Positions 1 through 9,900 are shown, counted from the first letter of the stretch. The stretch: 12,919 nucleotides of DNA from Chlamydomonas sphaeroides (GCA_001662425.1 BDDC01001254.1:1-12919), one strand, 5' to 3'. Translations and numbers: made by a program. Notes: generated from the sequence alone by a model not told the origin.

Positions 1-544
1 GCGACTTCTGTCTGCCGACAAGTTCTTTTTCGGGATGTCTGAGCCGAGAAGTATTTCCCACCCTCCGACGCCGTCCGGCCTTCCCAACCCTTCCCAACAC
101 GAGCAGCGTGTTGTCAGGCACATAGTCGAGCACCTCCACGCCCTCGGCCACCAGCGCCTGCCGCAGCGGCCAGGCATTGCTTGTGTCCTGGTACTGGACC
201 AGGTGCAGGCGCAGGCCGGGGCTGGGCGCGGGGGCGTCCTCGGCCAGCGGGTTTGGGCCGGCAATAAGGCTGCGGGTTAGAGCCAGGACGCATGGCGAAG
301 GCGCGCGAGACGTTCATGTTGCAGTCAGTTGGCTATCACGGACGTGGCAGCTGCAACTCAGGGCCGGCGGTGACGGCTGTCGGCATCTTTCTCGAGCGAG
401 GGCGTACGTTCCGCGTTCCGAAACGACGTTTTACCTCTTATCGAAACAATCATCGCTATTTAAAGCGGAGCTCCTATGTCCATGCACAATGACTGCGGCC
501 CGAAGGGCTATGAGTGCAGCGAGTAGCAGCAGAGAGCGGCCCAT
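1..544 (-). CDS. Partial secreted protein, subtilase-propeptide-like (5' exons only)
   Basis: Two exons are visible on the minus strand and the gene runs off the left edge. Exon 1 (544 down to 435) starts with Met and encodes a classic signal peptide: MGRS, then a Leu/Ala/Ile/Val-rich core ending near residue 21. The donor reads AG|GTAAAA in phase 2; the intron is 434-270, with a CTCTAAC branch-like motif and a CCCGCAG acceptor. Exon 2 starts at 269 and reads through LHLVQYQD, a Trp, EVLDYVPDN and TLLV to about position 98. The pattern LVQ-(Y/F)...W..AL...G.EVLDY(V/I)P(D/N)N resembles propeptides of some subtilisin-like proteases, which fold the enzyme and are then cleaved off; that family call is inference because no catalytic domain is in the window. 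Exon 2's donor is uncertain (candidates near positions 100, 88 and 65). An in-frame Met at 577 would add 11 residues; 544 gives the more typical signal peptide. Confidence 0.55.
270..434 (-). other. Intron 1 of the minus-strand secreted-protein gene
   Basis: On the minus strand the sequence begins GTAAAACG and ends CTCTAACCCGCAG. Donor and acceptor phases agree (two bases of exon 1 plus one base of exon 2 make a Ser codon), and an in-frame stop lies in the intron if it is not removed. Confidence 0.6.
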
Positions 545-596
545 GTGCACCGCGCATAAGGGCCGGTTGCCGCCCATGGCGCGTAAGTAGTTGGAG

Positions 597-605
597 CCTT
601 TTTAA
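597..605 (-). promoter_or_regulatory. Possible TATA-like element of the minus-strand gene
   Basis: On the minus strand this reads TTAAAAAGG, about 53 bases before the Met at 544. The spacing suits a short 5' leader starting near 575 and would favour 544 over 577 as start codon. This is sequence resemblance only. Confidence 0.25.
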
Positions 606-1189
606 GCTGCTCGTTGCGACGTGTCGGTGCTCATGAAGAGTAGCCGCTGGGTTACGTGATGCTCGTTGTCGTTTCGCCCAGCGAGCGCCGCGACTGCACT
701 ATACCAATAACGGGAGGCAGTGGACTACGGTGCATGGTATGCACATGCACTGCATGTAAGGGCGTCATGCTAAGACAGTAGTGGTACGACGAACACATCC
801 CTCACGACGTCTCACGATACCCGCGCGCTCTCGCCCTCTCCCGCTCAGAAGGACTTCCTGCTCCCGCTCCCTGTCGCACCACTACCTCTTCGATGACATG
901 CAGTGTAATCCATAGTTACCTTTGGGTGGGGTCGTCTGGTGGCCAGCCATAGGGGCCAGTCACTAGCCCCACACGTGATCAGTTGTCGTGGTCGGGTTCG
1001 CACGCGATTACACTCCTCCCGGCTTGGTGTCCGAGGTGGGGGCACGGCTGTGGTACCGAGAGCAATGCCATCAAAGAATTTGGGAAGGTGCTCGAAACTG
1101 GCGGCCGCGTGGACCCAGCACCCAGGGGTCGCAACTCCCATGCAGGAAGGGTTACGCCGAGCTCACGGCGAGTCAAGCTCGCCGTACAT

Positions 1190-1207
1190 CTATTTCTATT
1201 TCTATTT
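1190..1207 (+). repeat. CTATTT hexamer, three copies
   Basis: Three perfect tandem copies of CTATTT stand out in a GC-rich background. This is a short microsatellite with no evident function. Confidence 0.8.
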
Positions 1208-1999
1208 CACGCGGGTCCACTCCGGCCACGGCCTGAGTCGGAAAATGCCCAAGCTTTGCCGGGCCATAACTTTAATCCCACACGCCTTCAAGCATGGGAC
1301 CGGCACCGCTGAATCGGGCTCGTCGCCGGCTTTCGACCCCCCTCGCGGTGGCATGCTTTAAGGAGTGTGGGTAACTTGTCGTACGGCTGTGCCCGCACAT
1401 GGGGTCCGAACACGGACGTGGGCACGTTCGTGCCACCAAGGCCCCTAACATATCGCGCCACCGGCTTGAAACATATATGCTAGGTGCCAGGGTCCCATAT
1501 GGCTGTTCAGGGCTGCGCAGATGGCTCGCTATGGCCGAGGGGACAGCCATGGTGCGTGTCTGAAGACGGCCGCCCAAGCGCGCTAGACACCATGCACGGT
1601 GTTACGAGTGGTTCTATATGTTGTAGAAGGACCTCCACAGCCACCAGCGGGCACCTTGGCACACGTCGCGACCGGCTCCATTTTCCCGCTTGCCGACCGG
1701 CGACTTCCTGCAGAGCGCTCCATAGGCCCCAATGATGCTTCTGCATCTATTCTAGACCCAATATGAGCTCCATAACAGACACTCGGTGCTACGACAGGCG
1801 CATTTCAGCGCACGCACATGGTAATGTCGCGGCGACCGAGCAAATATGCGCTTTGCCTGCTCAGTAGGATGCCGTACGACGTTATAAGTTGCTCTAGATG
1901 TCAAGGTCAGGTCGCTGAGCGCCGACTCAACCACCCCGCCCACGAACCCCGAAGTGGTACCCGCATGGGAAGGGTTCTCCTGAAGCATCCTAGAAGGGA

Positions 2000-2011
2000 C
2001 CCCCCCCCCCC
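2000..2011 (+). repeat. C12 homopolymer
   Basis: An uninterrupted run of 12 C lies in the intergenic region about 340 bases before the E2 start. Its true length is easily mis-sequenced. Confidence 0.85.
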
Positions 2012-2354
2012 GAGTTGTGCGTGGGAGTGGGGCGGGAACAACGGTATGGCATGTGCATTGTCATGCGGGAACTGTATCAGCATGTCCATCGCGCATTCCA
2101 CACCGGGACCACTACGGTATTTGCCGGGGCGGGGAGGACAAGGGGGAAAGGGTGGCGTGCGGGTTTGGCGAAGAGTGTGCCCTATGGGGGGACCCGAGCC
2201 TTTGTGCACATACCGCACTGCACGGTCTCGAGCCCGCATTGAGCTCGAGTAGCGTGAACAGCGTGGACCGCTGCCGTTCGGTGGCAATCGCTGCAAATTC
2301 CAGGCTTCCGTATTGCATTATCAAACACGCTACCAGCAGAAACAAGTAATCAAC

Positions 2355-5300
2355 ATGCACGGCCTGTTGGGCCGGTTGTCTGCAGCATTCAGCGCAAGTG
2401 GCCATCGGGCTGCGCTCGCTTGCAAGCATGTAGCCAAGCATGACAGCCAGCCGCAACGACTGCTGCGGATATGCGGCGCACAGCCTCTTTGCGCTGCGCT
2501 TGTGCGGCACTTCGCGGCGCTGCCATCACACACGGTGGGAACCCCAGCAATGCAGCTTGCCTATCAGGTGGCTGCAAGTACAATCCCATGCCACAGGTGA
2601 TCACAATGCCGGCCCTGTCTCCGACAATGTCGCAAGGCAACATCGCCAAGTGGCACGTGAAACCCGGCGACGAGGTCAGGCCAGGGACGGTGCTCGCTGA
2701 CGTGGAGACAGACAAAGCAACGCTCGCATTCGAGAACCAGGATGACGGTAAGCGCTGCTGGTAGCCGCGGGGGACCGGCACCGGGCACCGCCCTAGGCGT
2801 GCGTGCCAACGTGCCGTGGCCGTGCGTCTTGCCCTACAGGCTTTGTTGCCAAGATTCTAGTCCCGGACGGCGCCCGTGACATCCCCATCGGGCAGCCGGT
2901 GGCGCTGCTGGTGGACGATCTGGCGGCCGTGCCCGCGTTCGCGAACTACGCCGCTGGCAGCCCAGCGGCGGCCCCCGCCGCACCGGCGCCGGCCGCTGCC
3001 GCGCCGGTGCAAGCGCAGCCGACCAGCGCTGCCGCCGCCCCTGCCGGACCAGCGAAGGCGTACCCGCCCCACTTGGTGCGTGCCGTGGCGCAGGATGCTG
3101 CTGCGTGCTTGACCTTGATCACGTTGGGGTTGGGGCTCCCAAGCTCCTCCATCACAGACGGCATGCGCTGGGGTGGCGCCCCTTGTTGCGGGATCTCGAG
3201 ACCACCAATCGGCCGGCCTGTGCAGCTATCACACCCCCGGGTCGCAATCACCATGCCGTCCGCCTGGCACGCCCACAGCTCATGTCCATGCCCTCGCTGT
3301 CGCCGACCATGGACCGCGGCAACATCGTGGCCTGGAAGGTGCGCGGCGCCAGGACACCGCGCATGCGGGCAACGAGCAGCGCACATGGGGGGCAGGGCTG
3401 GGCCGAGCAGCGGTGGTCGGGCCCCAGCGTCCGCACGTGCCCAAGCGCTGGCCCGCGACTTCATCCCAGTCGCGCTGGGCGGCCCCCGCCGCGGCGGCAC
3501 GCCTTGTCGCCGTGCCCTGCGCAACCACCCTCCGGCCGCTCACCGATGCCAGGTCAAGCCCGGCGACGCCATCAAGCCGGGCGACGTGCTGGCCGAGGTG
3601 GAGACGGACAAGGCCACGCTGTCTTGGGAGAACGTGGCGGACGAGGGCTTCATCGCCGCGCTGCTGGTGCCCGCCGGCAGCCGCGACGTGGCCGTGGGCG
3701 CGCCCGTGGCTGCGCTGGTCGAGGACGCAGAGGCGCTGCCCGCCTTCGCCGACTTCAGCATCGGGGGTGCTGCGGCGGCGCCGTCGGCGCCGGCCGCGGC
3801 GGCGGCAGCGCCGCCAGCGCCGCCGGCCAAGGCCGCGGTCGTGGCCAGCAGCCGGCTGGGCCCGGCGGCGCGCATGCTGCTGGAGTCGTCGGGGCTGAGC
3901 GTGACCGACGTGACGCCCACCGGACCCAACGCCATCATCACCAAGGCCGACGTGCTCGCCGCCATCGCTGCCGGCGTGCGGCCAGGCAGCGGCGCCGCGG
4001 CCGCGGCGGCGCCGCCGCCCAAGGCCGCCCCCGCGGCGGCCGCGCCTTCTCCTCCTCCTCCCAAGCCGGCCGCCACTCCCGCCGCCCCGGCGGCTGCGGC
4101 GGCCGCTGCGCCGCCGGCGCAGGAGCGCGCGTCGCTGCCCTCTGCTGACGGGCGCGGGCACGAGGACACGCCTAACAGCCAGATCCGGCGCATCATTGCG
4201 CAGCGGCTGCTGGACAGCAAGCGCAACACGCCCACGCTCTACCTGTCGGCCGACGCGTGCCTGGATGCGGTGGCGGACCTGCGGCAGGCGCTGGCGGCGC
4301 GGGGCACCAAGGTAGGGAGGGCGTGTGGCGCCTGGCGGCGAAACCCGGAGCGGCGGGAGGCAGCACGCGCACGCGCGCCTGTGGCCAGACAGCGACCATC
4401 GCGGATACGTCGCCTTCGTCGCCTGCCTAGATCCAAGCTGACCGCCTGCGTATGCAGGTCCCTCGGCCCATGTGCCCCTGAGCCAACCGCCACCTGCGAA
4501 CCCATGGCCCTCGGCGCCGAGGCCAGGCGCAGGCTACCTATCCTCGTCCTCGAACCTGCCCTCTGCGCCACGTCACTCGCCCACCCGCCCCCTGCCTCCC
4601 CAGGCCTCGGTGAACGACTGCGTGCTGCGGGCCGTGGCGCTGGCGCTGCGCGACGTGCCCGCCGCCAACGTTTACTGGGACGAGGCGGCAGGCGAGGTCA
4701 AGCCCTACAGCACCATCGATATCTCCGTGGCCGTCGCCTCGCCGCGCGGCCTCATCACGCCCATCGTGCGCGGCGCCGACGTCAAGGGCCTTCTTGCAGT
4801 CAGCAAGGACGTGCGCGCGCTGGCGCTCAAGGCGCGCGACGGCAAGCTCAAGCCGGAGGTGCGGTGGAGGCGGGCGGGAGGAAGCGAGGGAAGCGAGGCG
4901 AGGCTGGGGAGGTCGGGTCGCGACACGGACGCTGCGGCGAGAGCCAGCAGCTGCAGGCAGCTGCCATCGCCTGCGCGTCCCCACTCACGCCGCTGCGTGT
5001 GACCCCACGTGTGCACGCCCGGTCTGCCCGTCCCCTCCCCTGCGCCGCAGGAGTTCACGGGCGGCTCCTTCACGGTGTCCAACCTGGGCATGTTCGGCCT
5101 CAACCACTTCTCCGCCATCATCAACCCGCCGCAGGTGCGGGGCAGCAGCAGTAAGGGTGCGGGGTGGGCGGGGCCGCGCCCGGCAGCACTCCGGCGGCGC
5201 CGCGCCTGTGCCGCAGCGTTCGTGGCACGGCGTAGCAGGGCCGACGATGCTGGCCAGCTATTGTTGCAGCCTGGTTCTGCGCTGCTGCGGCGAGGCCCGG

Positions 5301-5601
5301 CAGGCCGCAATGCTGCGTGCCGCGCTCCCAGGTCCAAGCACGGCCCCTCGTCTTGGCGTCGTGGCCGACGTCGTGCCTCGTGCTGCCCCCTCCATGCACG
5401 CCGCAGGCTGGCATCCTGGCCATCGGCGGCGGCCGCGAGCGCGTGGTGCTGCGCGACGGCAAGCCCGCCGCCACCAGCGTCATGACCGTGACGCTGTCGG
5501 CGGACGGCCGCGTGTACGACGGCGAGCTGGCGGGCGACTTCCTGGCGGCCTTCCGGCGGCACATCGAGCAGCCGTACGAGCTGGTCGGGAACAGCAGCTG
5601 A
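2355..5601 (+). CDS. Dihydrolipoamide acetyltransferase (E2) of pyruvate dehydrogenase complex, mitochondrial, catalytic His replaced
   Basis: The gene encodes 639 residues in eight exons. E2 forms the core of the mitochondrial pyruvate dehydrogenase complex and passes the acetyl group from lipoyl-lysine to CoA. Residues 1-60 are an Arg/Ala-rich, acid-poor presequence with an R-H-F|A site (R51-A54) like the mitochondrial R-3 cleavage motif. Lipoyl domain 1 (about 61-135) has MPALSPTM and VETDKATL with lipoyl Lys100; lipoyl domain 2 (about 190-275) has MPSLSPTM and Lys229. Pro/Ala linkers follow each. A peripheral-subunit-binding domain spans about 305-347 (ends GPNAIITKADVLAAI). The acyltransferase domain is about 415-639, with DISVAVASPRGLITPI and FTVSNLGMFG (conserved Ser557). 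The usual DHRxxDG active-site motif reads DGRVYDG: His is Gly609, while Asp613 remains. The first in-frame Met giving a sensible presequence was taken as start; Met at 2313 would add 14 residues. A non-catalytic E3BP-like role is the main alternative. Confidence 0.93.
2355..5601 (+). other. Exon map of the E2 gene
   Basis: Exons: 2355-2534, 2597-2747, 2840-3075, 3279-3338, 3553-4311, 4604-4858, 5051-5134, 5407-5601 (TGA stop). All seven introns are GT-AG (62, 92, 203, 214, 292, 192 and 272 bases). Donors are GTGGGA, GTAAGC, GTGCGT, GTGCGC, GTAGGG, GTGCGG and GTGCGG; acceptors end ACAG, CCAG or GCAG. Only intron 2 is in phase 1; the rest are phase 0. Junctions were fixed by continuity of the lipoyl and acyltransferase motifs (for example GTK|ASVNDCVLRAVA, KLKPE|EFTGGSF and INPPQ|AGILAIG). 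The 62-base first intron is the shortest and least certain. Confidence 0.85.
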
Positions 5602-5840
5602 GGGGGCTGCGGGGAAGGGGGCCGTGCCGGGGGGCGGATTGCAGGTGGCCGCTGCGCGGGCAAGGGGCGCGGATGAGAGACAACGCCGGGTGCCGTGTCA
5701 TGTTGACATGCCGCGCTCGCGTGCCTGCGCGCGAGTGCCTGTGCCTGAGTTGGGCGCATGGGGGCCAACGGAAGGGGGGAAGCTTACGACGGGTTCGAGT
5801 GCGTGCGCTTGCCGCACGTCAGCTTCGGCATATCCTGATA

Positions 5841-5870
5841 TGGTGTTGGCGCGATAGTGGTGTTGGCGCG
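5841..5870 (+). repeat. Direct repeat TGGTGTTGGCGCG, two copies
   Basis: Two exact 13-bp copies (5841-5853 and 5858-5870) are separated by four bases, about 240 bases after the E2 stop. The function is unknown. Confidence 0.8.
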
Positions 5871-6696
5871 TATCGTTTGTCGTACGCTGTCGTCGCGTAG
5901 GACCAACCCGCCTACGGTACTGCGTGTTGCCGGATGTGTGGGCGGCCAGGCGCAGCGGCGGACGCGAGCTCGGCAACAGTGGCCGGCGCATTGCGGCCTC
6001 TCGCGCCGCACTGTGCTGTGCTTTGGCGCCGCAGGGTGGTGGCGTGGGGGATCAAGCTGGCGCATGCGGGGCGCGGGCAGGACAGGCTGCCCGTTTTGTG
6101 CTGCGTTTCGGTGCACTGCAGTGTGGTGCGGTGCAGTCGCTGCTGTTCTGCCGTTCCAGCATCCGCCTGCCGCCGCAAGAGCGGGGTGCGTGCGCGTCAC
6201 AGGCAGTGGTGCGGCTTGCTCGGTGTTTCTCCTTGTCGGGCAGCGATGCCAGGGCTTGCAGCGGGCCGCACCCGGTCGTGCCGCCATTGTGTGCAACTCG
6301 TGACGCTGCGTCCCTGACCCAGTACCTCCAACACGTCAGGTGACTGAGGAGACCTGGGTAACTAAGATACGCGCACTGCCCGCCGCCCGCCGTCGCCAGC
6401 CCACACGCGCCGCCCACATCATTGCGCTGCTGTGGGGACGGGAACGTGGCTGAGGCACGTCACGAGGCACGTCCGGCCTGGCCACCCAGGGCGTCCCAGG
6501 GCCACCCCCTAGCGCACCCCCAGCAGATGACGCGCCCGGCGCCTGCGCCACGTTTCGTGGCTGCCGTATGGGAGTAAGCGGGCAGTACGGGAGGTGCAGG
6601 AGTTATGCTCCAGGTGCGTCGCGCCCTGGGCTGCAAGTGTGTGCCAGCATTTGAGCTGAAGACTAAGTGACCAGGCTTCAGGGCGCCCAGGCTCAA

Positions 6697-6715
6697 GGCC
6701 AGGAGCCTCCTGGCC
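6697..6715. repeat. Inverted repeat, GGCCAGGA-GCC-TCCTGGCC
   Basis: A perfect 8-bp stem with a 3-base loop lies about 190 bases upstream of the mannanase start. It could form a hairpin or be a palindromic protein site. No role is evident. Confidence 0.7.
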
Positions 6716-6846
6716 ATAACTGCTCACACCAACAACTGCCCACGAGCGAACTCATAGCCTTTTAAAGCAAACCGAGGGCACCTTGTGAATGACAGCTTCA
6801 GCTGGCGCGTTGGGTTGCACTGCGCTGCATCTGCACTGGTCGCTCC

Positions 6847-6852
6847 TATATA
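6847..6852 (+). promoter_or_regulatory. TATA-like box of the mannanase gene
   Basis: CCTATATACAAAAGG forms a TATA-like element 50 bases before the ATG at 6902, predicting a leader of roughly 20-25 bases. If transcription starts farther upstream, two short upstream reading frames (ATGs at 6861 and 6889) would be in the leader. Confidence 0.4.
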
Positions 6853-6901
6853 CAAAAGGAATGCACTTGAGTCTCGTACTTCAAGCTGATGCCAGTCCGC
6901 A

Positions 6902-9900
6902 ATGGAGCAGATAGTTCGCGTTAGCGGCACCCAGCTCGTCGCGGGTGGACGGCCGTTCTATTTTGCCGGCGCAAACTGCCACTACCTACTGGCGAGTGCG
7001 TTGGCATAGCTCTCTTCAGTCTAGCGCGCCGTGCAAATCCTGTAGAACCACGGGTCGCTCTGAAAGCATCCCGCCCCAAGCCAGCGACAAACGGCGGGTT
7101 TGCGCCAATCGTTGTCAACACGTCTTATCAGGACGTATCATCAGGCTGGCGCTCGTTTCTGCTGTCTACGGACGGCGACGCTCGAATGCCAGAGATCTGA
7201 CAGGCCATGCGTCGCGGCGTCCTGCCCTTTGTCCACAGACTCACTCGGCGGATGAAGGCCAGCGCGCCCTGGTCAGCGAGGTCCTCGACGAGGCAGTGCG
7301 CCTGAGGCTCAGCGTGATCCGCTGCTGGTGCGTGTCTTTCTTCCCCAGCCGCCGCACCTGCTGCGCACTGCCGGCTCCCTCTTCCCGCCCCACGCGCACC
7401 CTCATCTGACAGGGCCTTTTGCGATGGACCCGACGAGTGGATGGCCCTGCAGCCCGAACCGGGTGAGCGCTGTCGTGAACAAGGGCCCGCCCCGTCAGGG
7501 CATGATGTGGGCCAGTCGAGGTGCGAGTGAAAGCGCCAGACGGCAGCCAGCGCCAGGTCTCCGCCTCGGTCGTCCCGCAGCCAGCCTGCCCCCCGGCCTC
7601 TGCCCGCAGGCAACTTCAGCCAGCAGGTCCTGCGCGGACTGGACTGGCTCATAGCGGAGGCCGGGCGCCGTGGGCTGCGGTGCGAAGGGGCGCGGCGGCC
7701 GGGCAGCCAGGCAGGTCGTTGCGTAATGCCCCCTGGGCGGGCCATCCCACGCTGCCACACCCCGCGTCCCTCAGGCTGCTGCTGGCGCTCACCAACTACT
7801 GGCCCGACTACGGCGGTATGCCGCAGTACGTCAGGCGAGTACGGCACTGACACTTCGTCGCTGTACTGGGCCGAGTGCGCCTTGACGCCAGCGCATGGCA
7901 TGGCCATGTGTCCTCCGCCGTCGTCGCCAAATTTCAGCGCGCCGAGGCCACACTCAGTATTTCCATTTCGGTAACCTCGGAAGACTGGCAATATAAACCT
8001 CAATGAAATGCTGGTCACGCCAAGGCATGCGCCAGCCCCCTCTGCCACCTCGCCCGCTGCTGTTGTAGGTGGCGGTACGGCATCCCCAGCAAGCTGCACC
8101 ACGACGTCAGGTGGGTTGGACCAGGTTGGACGCTCCTGGCTAGCCGCTTGTCACCCTCGCATGGGAGAAGGGGCCTACCAAATTGATCGTCCATCCTCAT
8201 TTGTGGCCATGCACGCTCCACTCCACATACTCCACGTACTCCACATGCGCCAACACTCGCCCTCTCCGTACCGCTCGCCCCTTCTCCGCACCGCCCCCAG
8301 CAAGCACCCTCCCTGGCTCTTCTTCTCGGACGCCCGCTGCCAGGACATGTTCCGCACCGCGCTGGCGGCGGTGGTGGGCCGGACCAACTCCCTCACCGGC
8401 CTGCCGTACGCAGCCGACCCCGCCATCCTGGGCTGGGAGCTGGCCAACGAGCCGCGCAGCGGGGGGCCCTCGGGGGCGGCGGCGCTGCAGGTGCGCCCGA
8501 GCCGCGCGTGATTGGTGGACAACTTGTCCCGGGACCGTTAGGCATGCACCGCCACTGGTCTTAGGCCCTGCTGGTCACGCGCTGGGGCGGGGCAGGCGGC
8601 AACGCAGCCCACCGCCCGCGGCTCTCCCATGCTTGGCACCCCTCTGTCAGGAGTGGGTGGCCTCCACGGCGCTCTTTGTGCGCGGCCTGGACCCGCACCA
8701 CCTCATCACCCTCGGGCTGGAGGGATTCTACGGACACAGCACGCCGGGTGAGGCGTCCGGTGGACTCTGATTGGCGGATCGAACCGTGGCGCCGTGGCCC
8801 ATATGCACATACGAAAGGGGGTCTCTCTGCCGTGGCGCTGCCGTGCCCCTCTAGCCAGAGCCCGCACCGATGCCGTGTGTGGTACACCGCTCGCCCGGCA
8901 GCTCCTCGCACCCAGCACCCTACGTTCAACATTCACCCATGCCGTACAGACCTGCTGCAGTACAATCCGTACAGCTCGGCCGCCAACCACGGCGCCGACT
9001 TCCTGGCGCTGAGCTGCCACCCTGCGGTGAGCTCCACCTGCGGCCGCACGCTCCCCATCTCGGGGCCACAGCAACCTCGGTCGCTGGGTCCAGGCCCCGG
9101 TCCGATCCCCACGGCCCCATCCGTCCTTCCCGCTTGCCCCCAGCTCGATTTCTGCAGCATCCACGCCTACCCCGACCAGTGGTGCCCGCTCGAGTCCTCA
9201 CCCGATGAGCTCAGGTGCGGCGCAGTGCGCGGGCGGGGACCAGCACCGCCGCCCAACGGCGGCCTGTGCGTGCCTGGCGCTTCACCCCTGCATCATAGCA
9301 CGCTACCCGCTTGTGCATCCCAGGGCCTTCCTGAGCTCCTGGCTGCACAGCCACGCCGAGCTGTGCGCTGGGCCGCGCCTGCACAAGCCGCTGGTCGTGT
9401 CGGGTGAGGGGTTGTGGGCTGTGGGCTGTGGGCTGTGGGCTGGGGGACTCGGCAGCGGGGGGCTGGGGAGCTTGGCTTCTTCCTTGCCCCGGACCCGCGC
9501 GCACCGGGTCTCGCATGGCGCACGGCAGGCCGTGCGCATGGTGGTCTGTGCGGATTTAACGCCCTGATGCCGCCGACACGCTCGCCTGTCGGCGCTGTGC
9601 CTGCCATCGTCGGTGCCGCAGAGTTCGGCAAGCGCGAGCCCAGCCGCTACCACGGCCGCGACTGCTGCTTCCGCCTGGGCCGCGAGGAGACCTTCGCCGA
9701 GGCAAGCAAGCGGCCGCAGAAATAATAATAAGAATAATAATAAGAATAATAATAAGAATAAATGAACGCCGGGCAGGGCCCTGGCGTGGGTTAAGGGGGC
9801 GGCTTGGGGCCGTCAGCAAGCGGCCGCAGCCCCGGCTGTGGTGGTGGTGCTGTGTGTGTGTCAGAGTTGGAAAGGTGGTGCTGTCCAGGGGCTGTGAGCT

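Larger units (their letters stand above)
606..2354. other. Divergent intergenic region, no supported gene
   Basis: About 1.75 kb lie between the divergently transcribed minus-strand gene and the E2 gene. Open frames here are short, unrelated to any family I recognise, and lack the codon composition of the neighbouring exons. It is less GC-rich than the genes. It holds a CTATTT hexamer repeat (1190-1207), a run of twelve C (2000-2011), and scattered TATAT-like strings (for example around 1472). It presumably contains both promoters, but no clear TATA box sits at a fixed distance from the E2 start. Confidence 0.6.
5602..6840. other. Intergenic region between E2 and mannanase genes
   Basis: About 1.24 kb carry the E2 3' UTR and the mannanase upstream region. 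I see no conserved protein motif in any frame. No TGTAA occurs here. Features are a 13-bp direct repeat (5841-5853 and 5858-5870), and a perfect 8-bp hairpin with a 3-base loop (6697-6715). Confidence 0.6.

Noticed and set aside
3280..4235. Long minus-strand open frames opposite E2 exon 5
   Set aside because: Arg/Gly-rich and Ala/Gly-rich translations are complements of the Pro/Ala linker codons; there is no independent support.
2803..5154. Continuous 783-codon open frame on the plus strand through the E2 locus
   Set aside because: It begins inside intron 2 and crosses introns 3-6. It contains the exon 3 and exon 5 protein in frame, but reads exon 4, exon 6 and exon 7 in wrong frames, losing MPSLSPTM and SVNDCVLRAVA. 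The spliced eight-exon model fits the family.
5784..5796. GGTTCGAGTGC resembling a tRNA T-loop/B-box
   Set aside because: No matching acceptor stem, D-arm or anticodon arm could be found around it.
6789..6914. Open frame from ATG 6789 as a possible signal-peptide exon for the mannanase
   Set aside because: It ends at TAG 6912-6914 in a different frame from the GH5 exon, and I could not find a donor and acceptor pair linking it in phase to 6902 onward.
7128..8102. 324-codon open frame on the minus strand across mannanase introns and exons
   Set aside because: It has no recognisable domain and covers GH5 exons 2-5, which have strong motifs on the plus strand.
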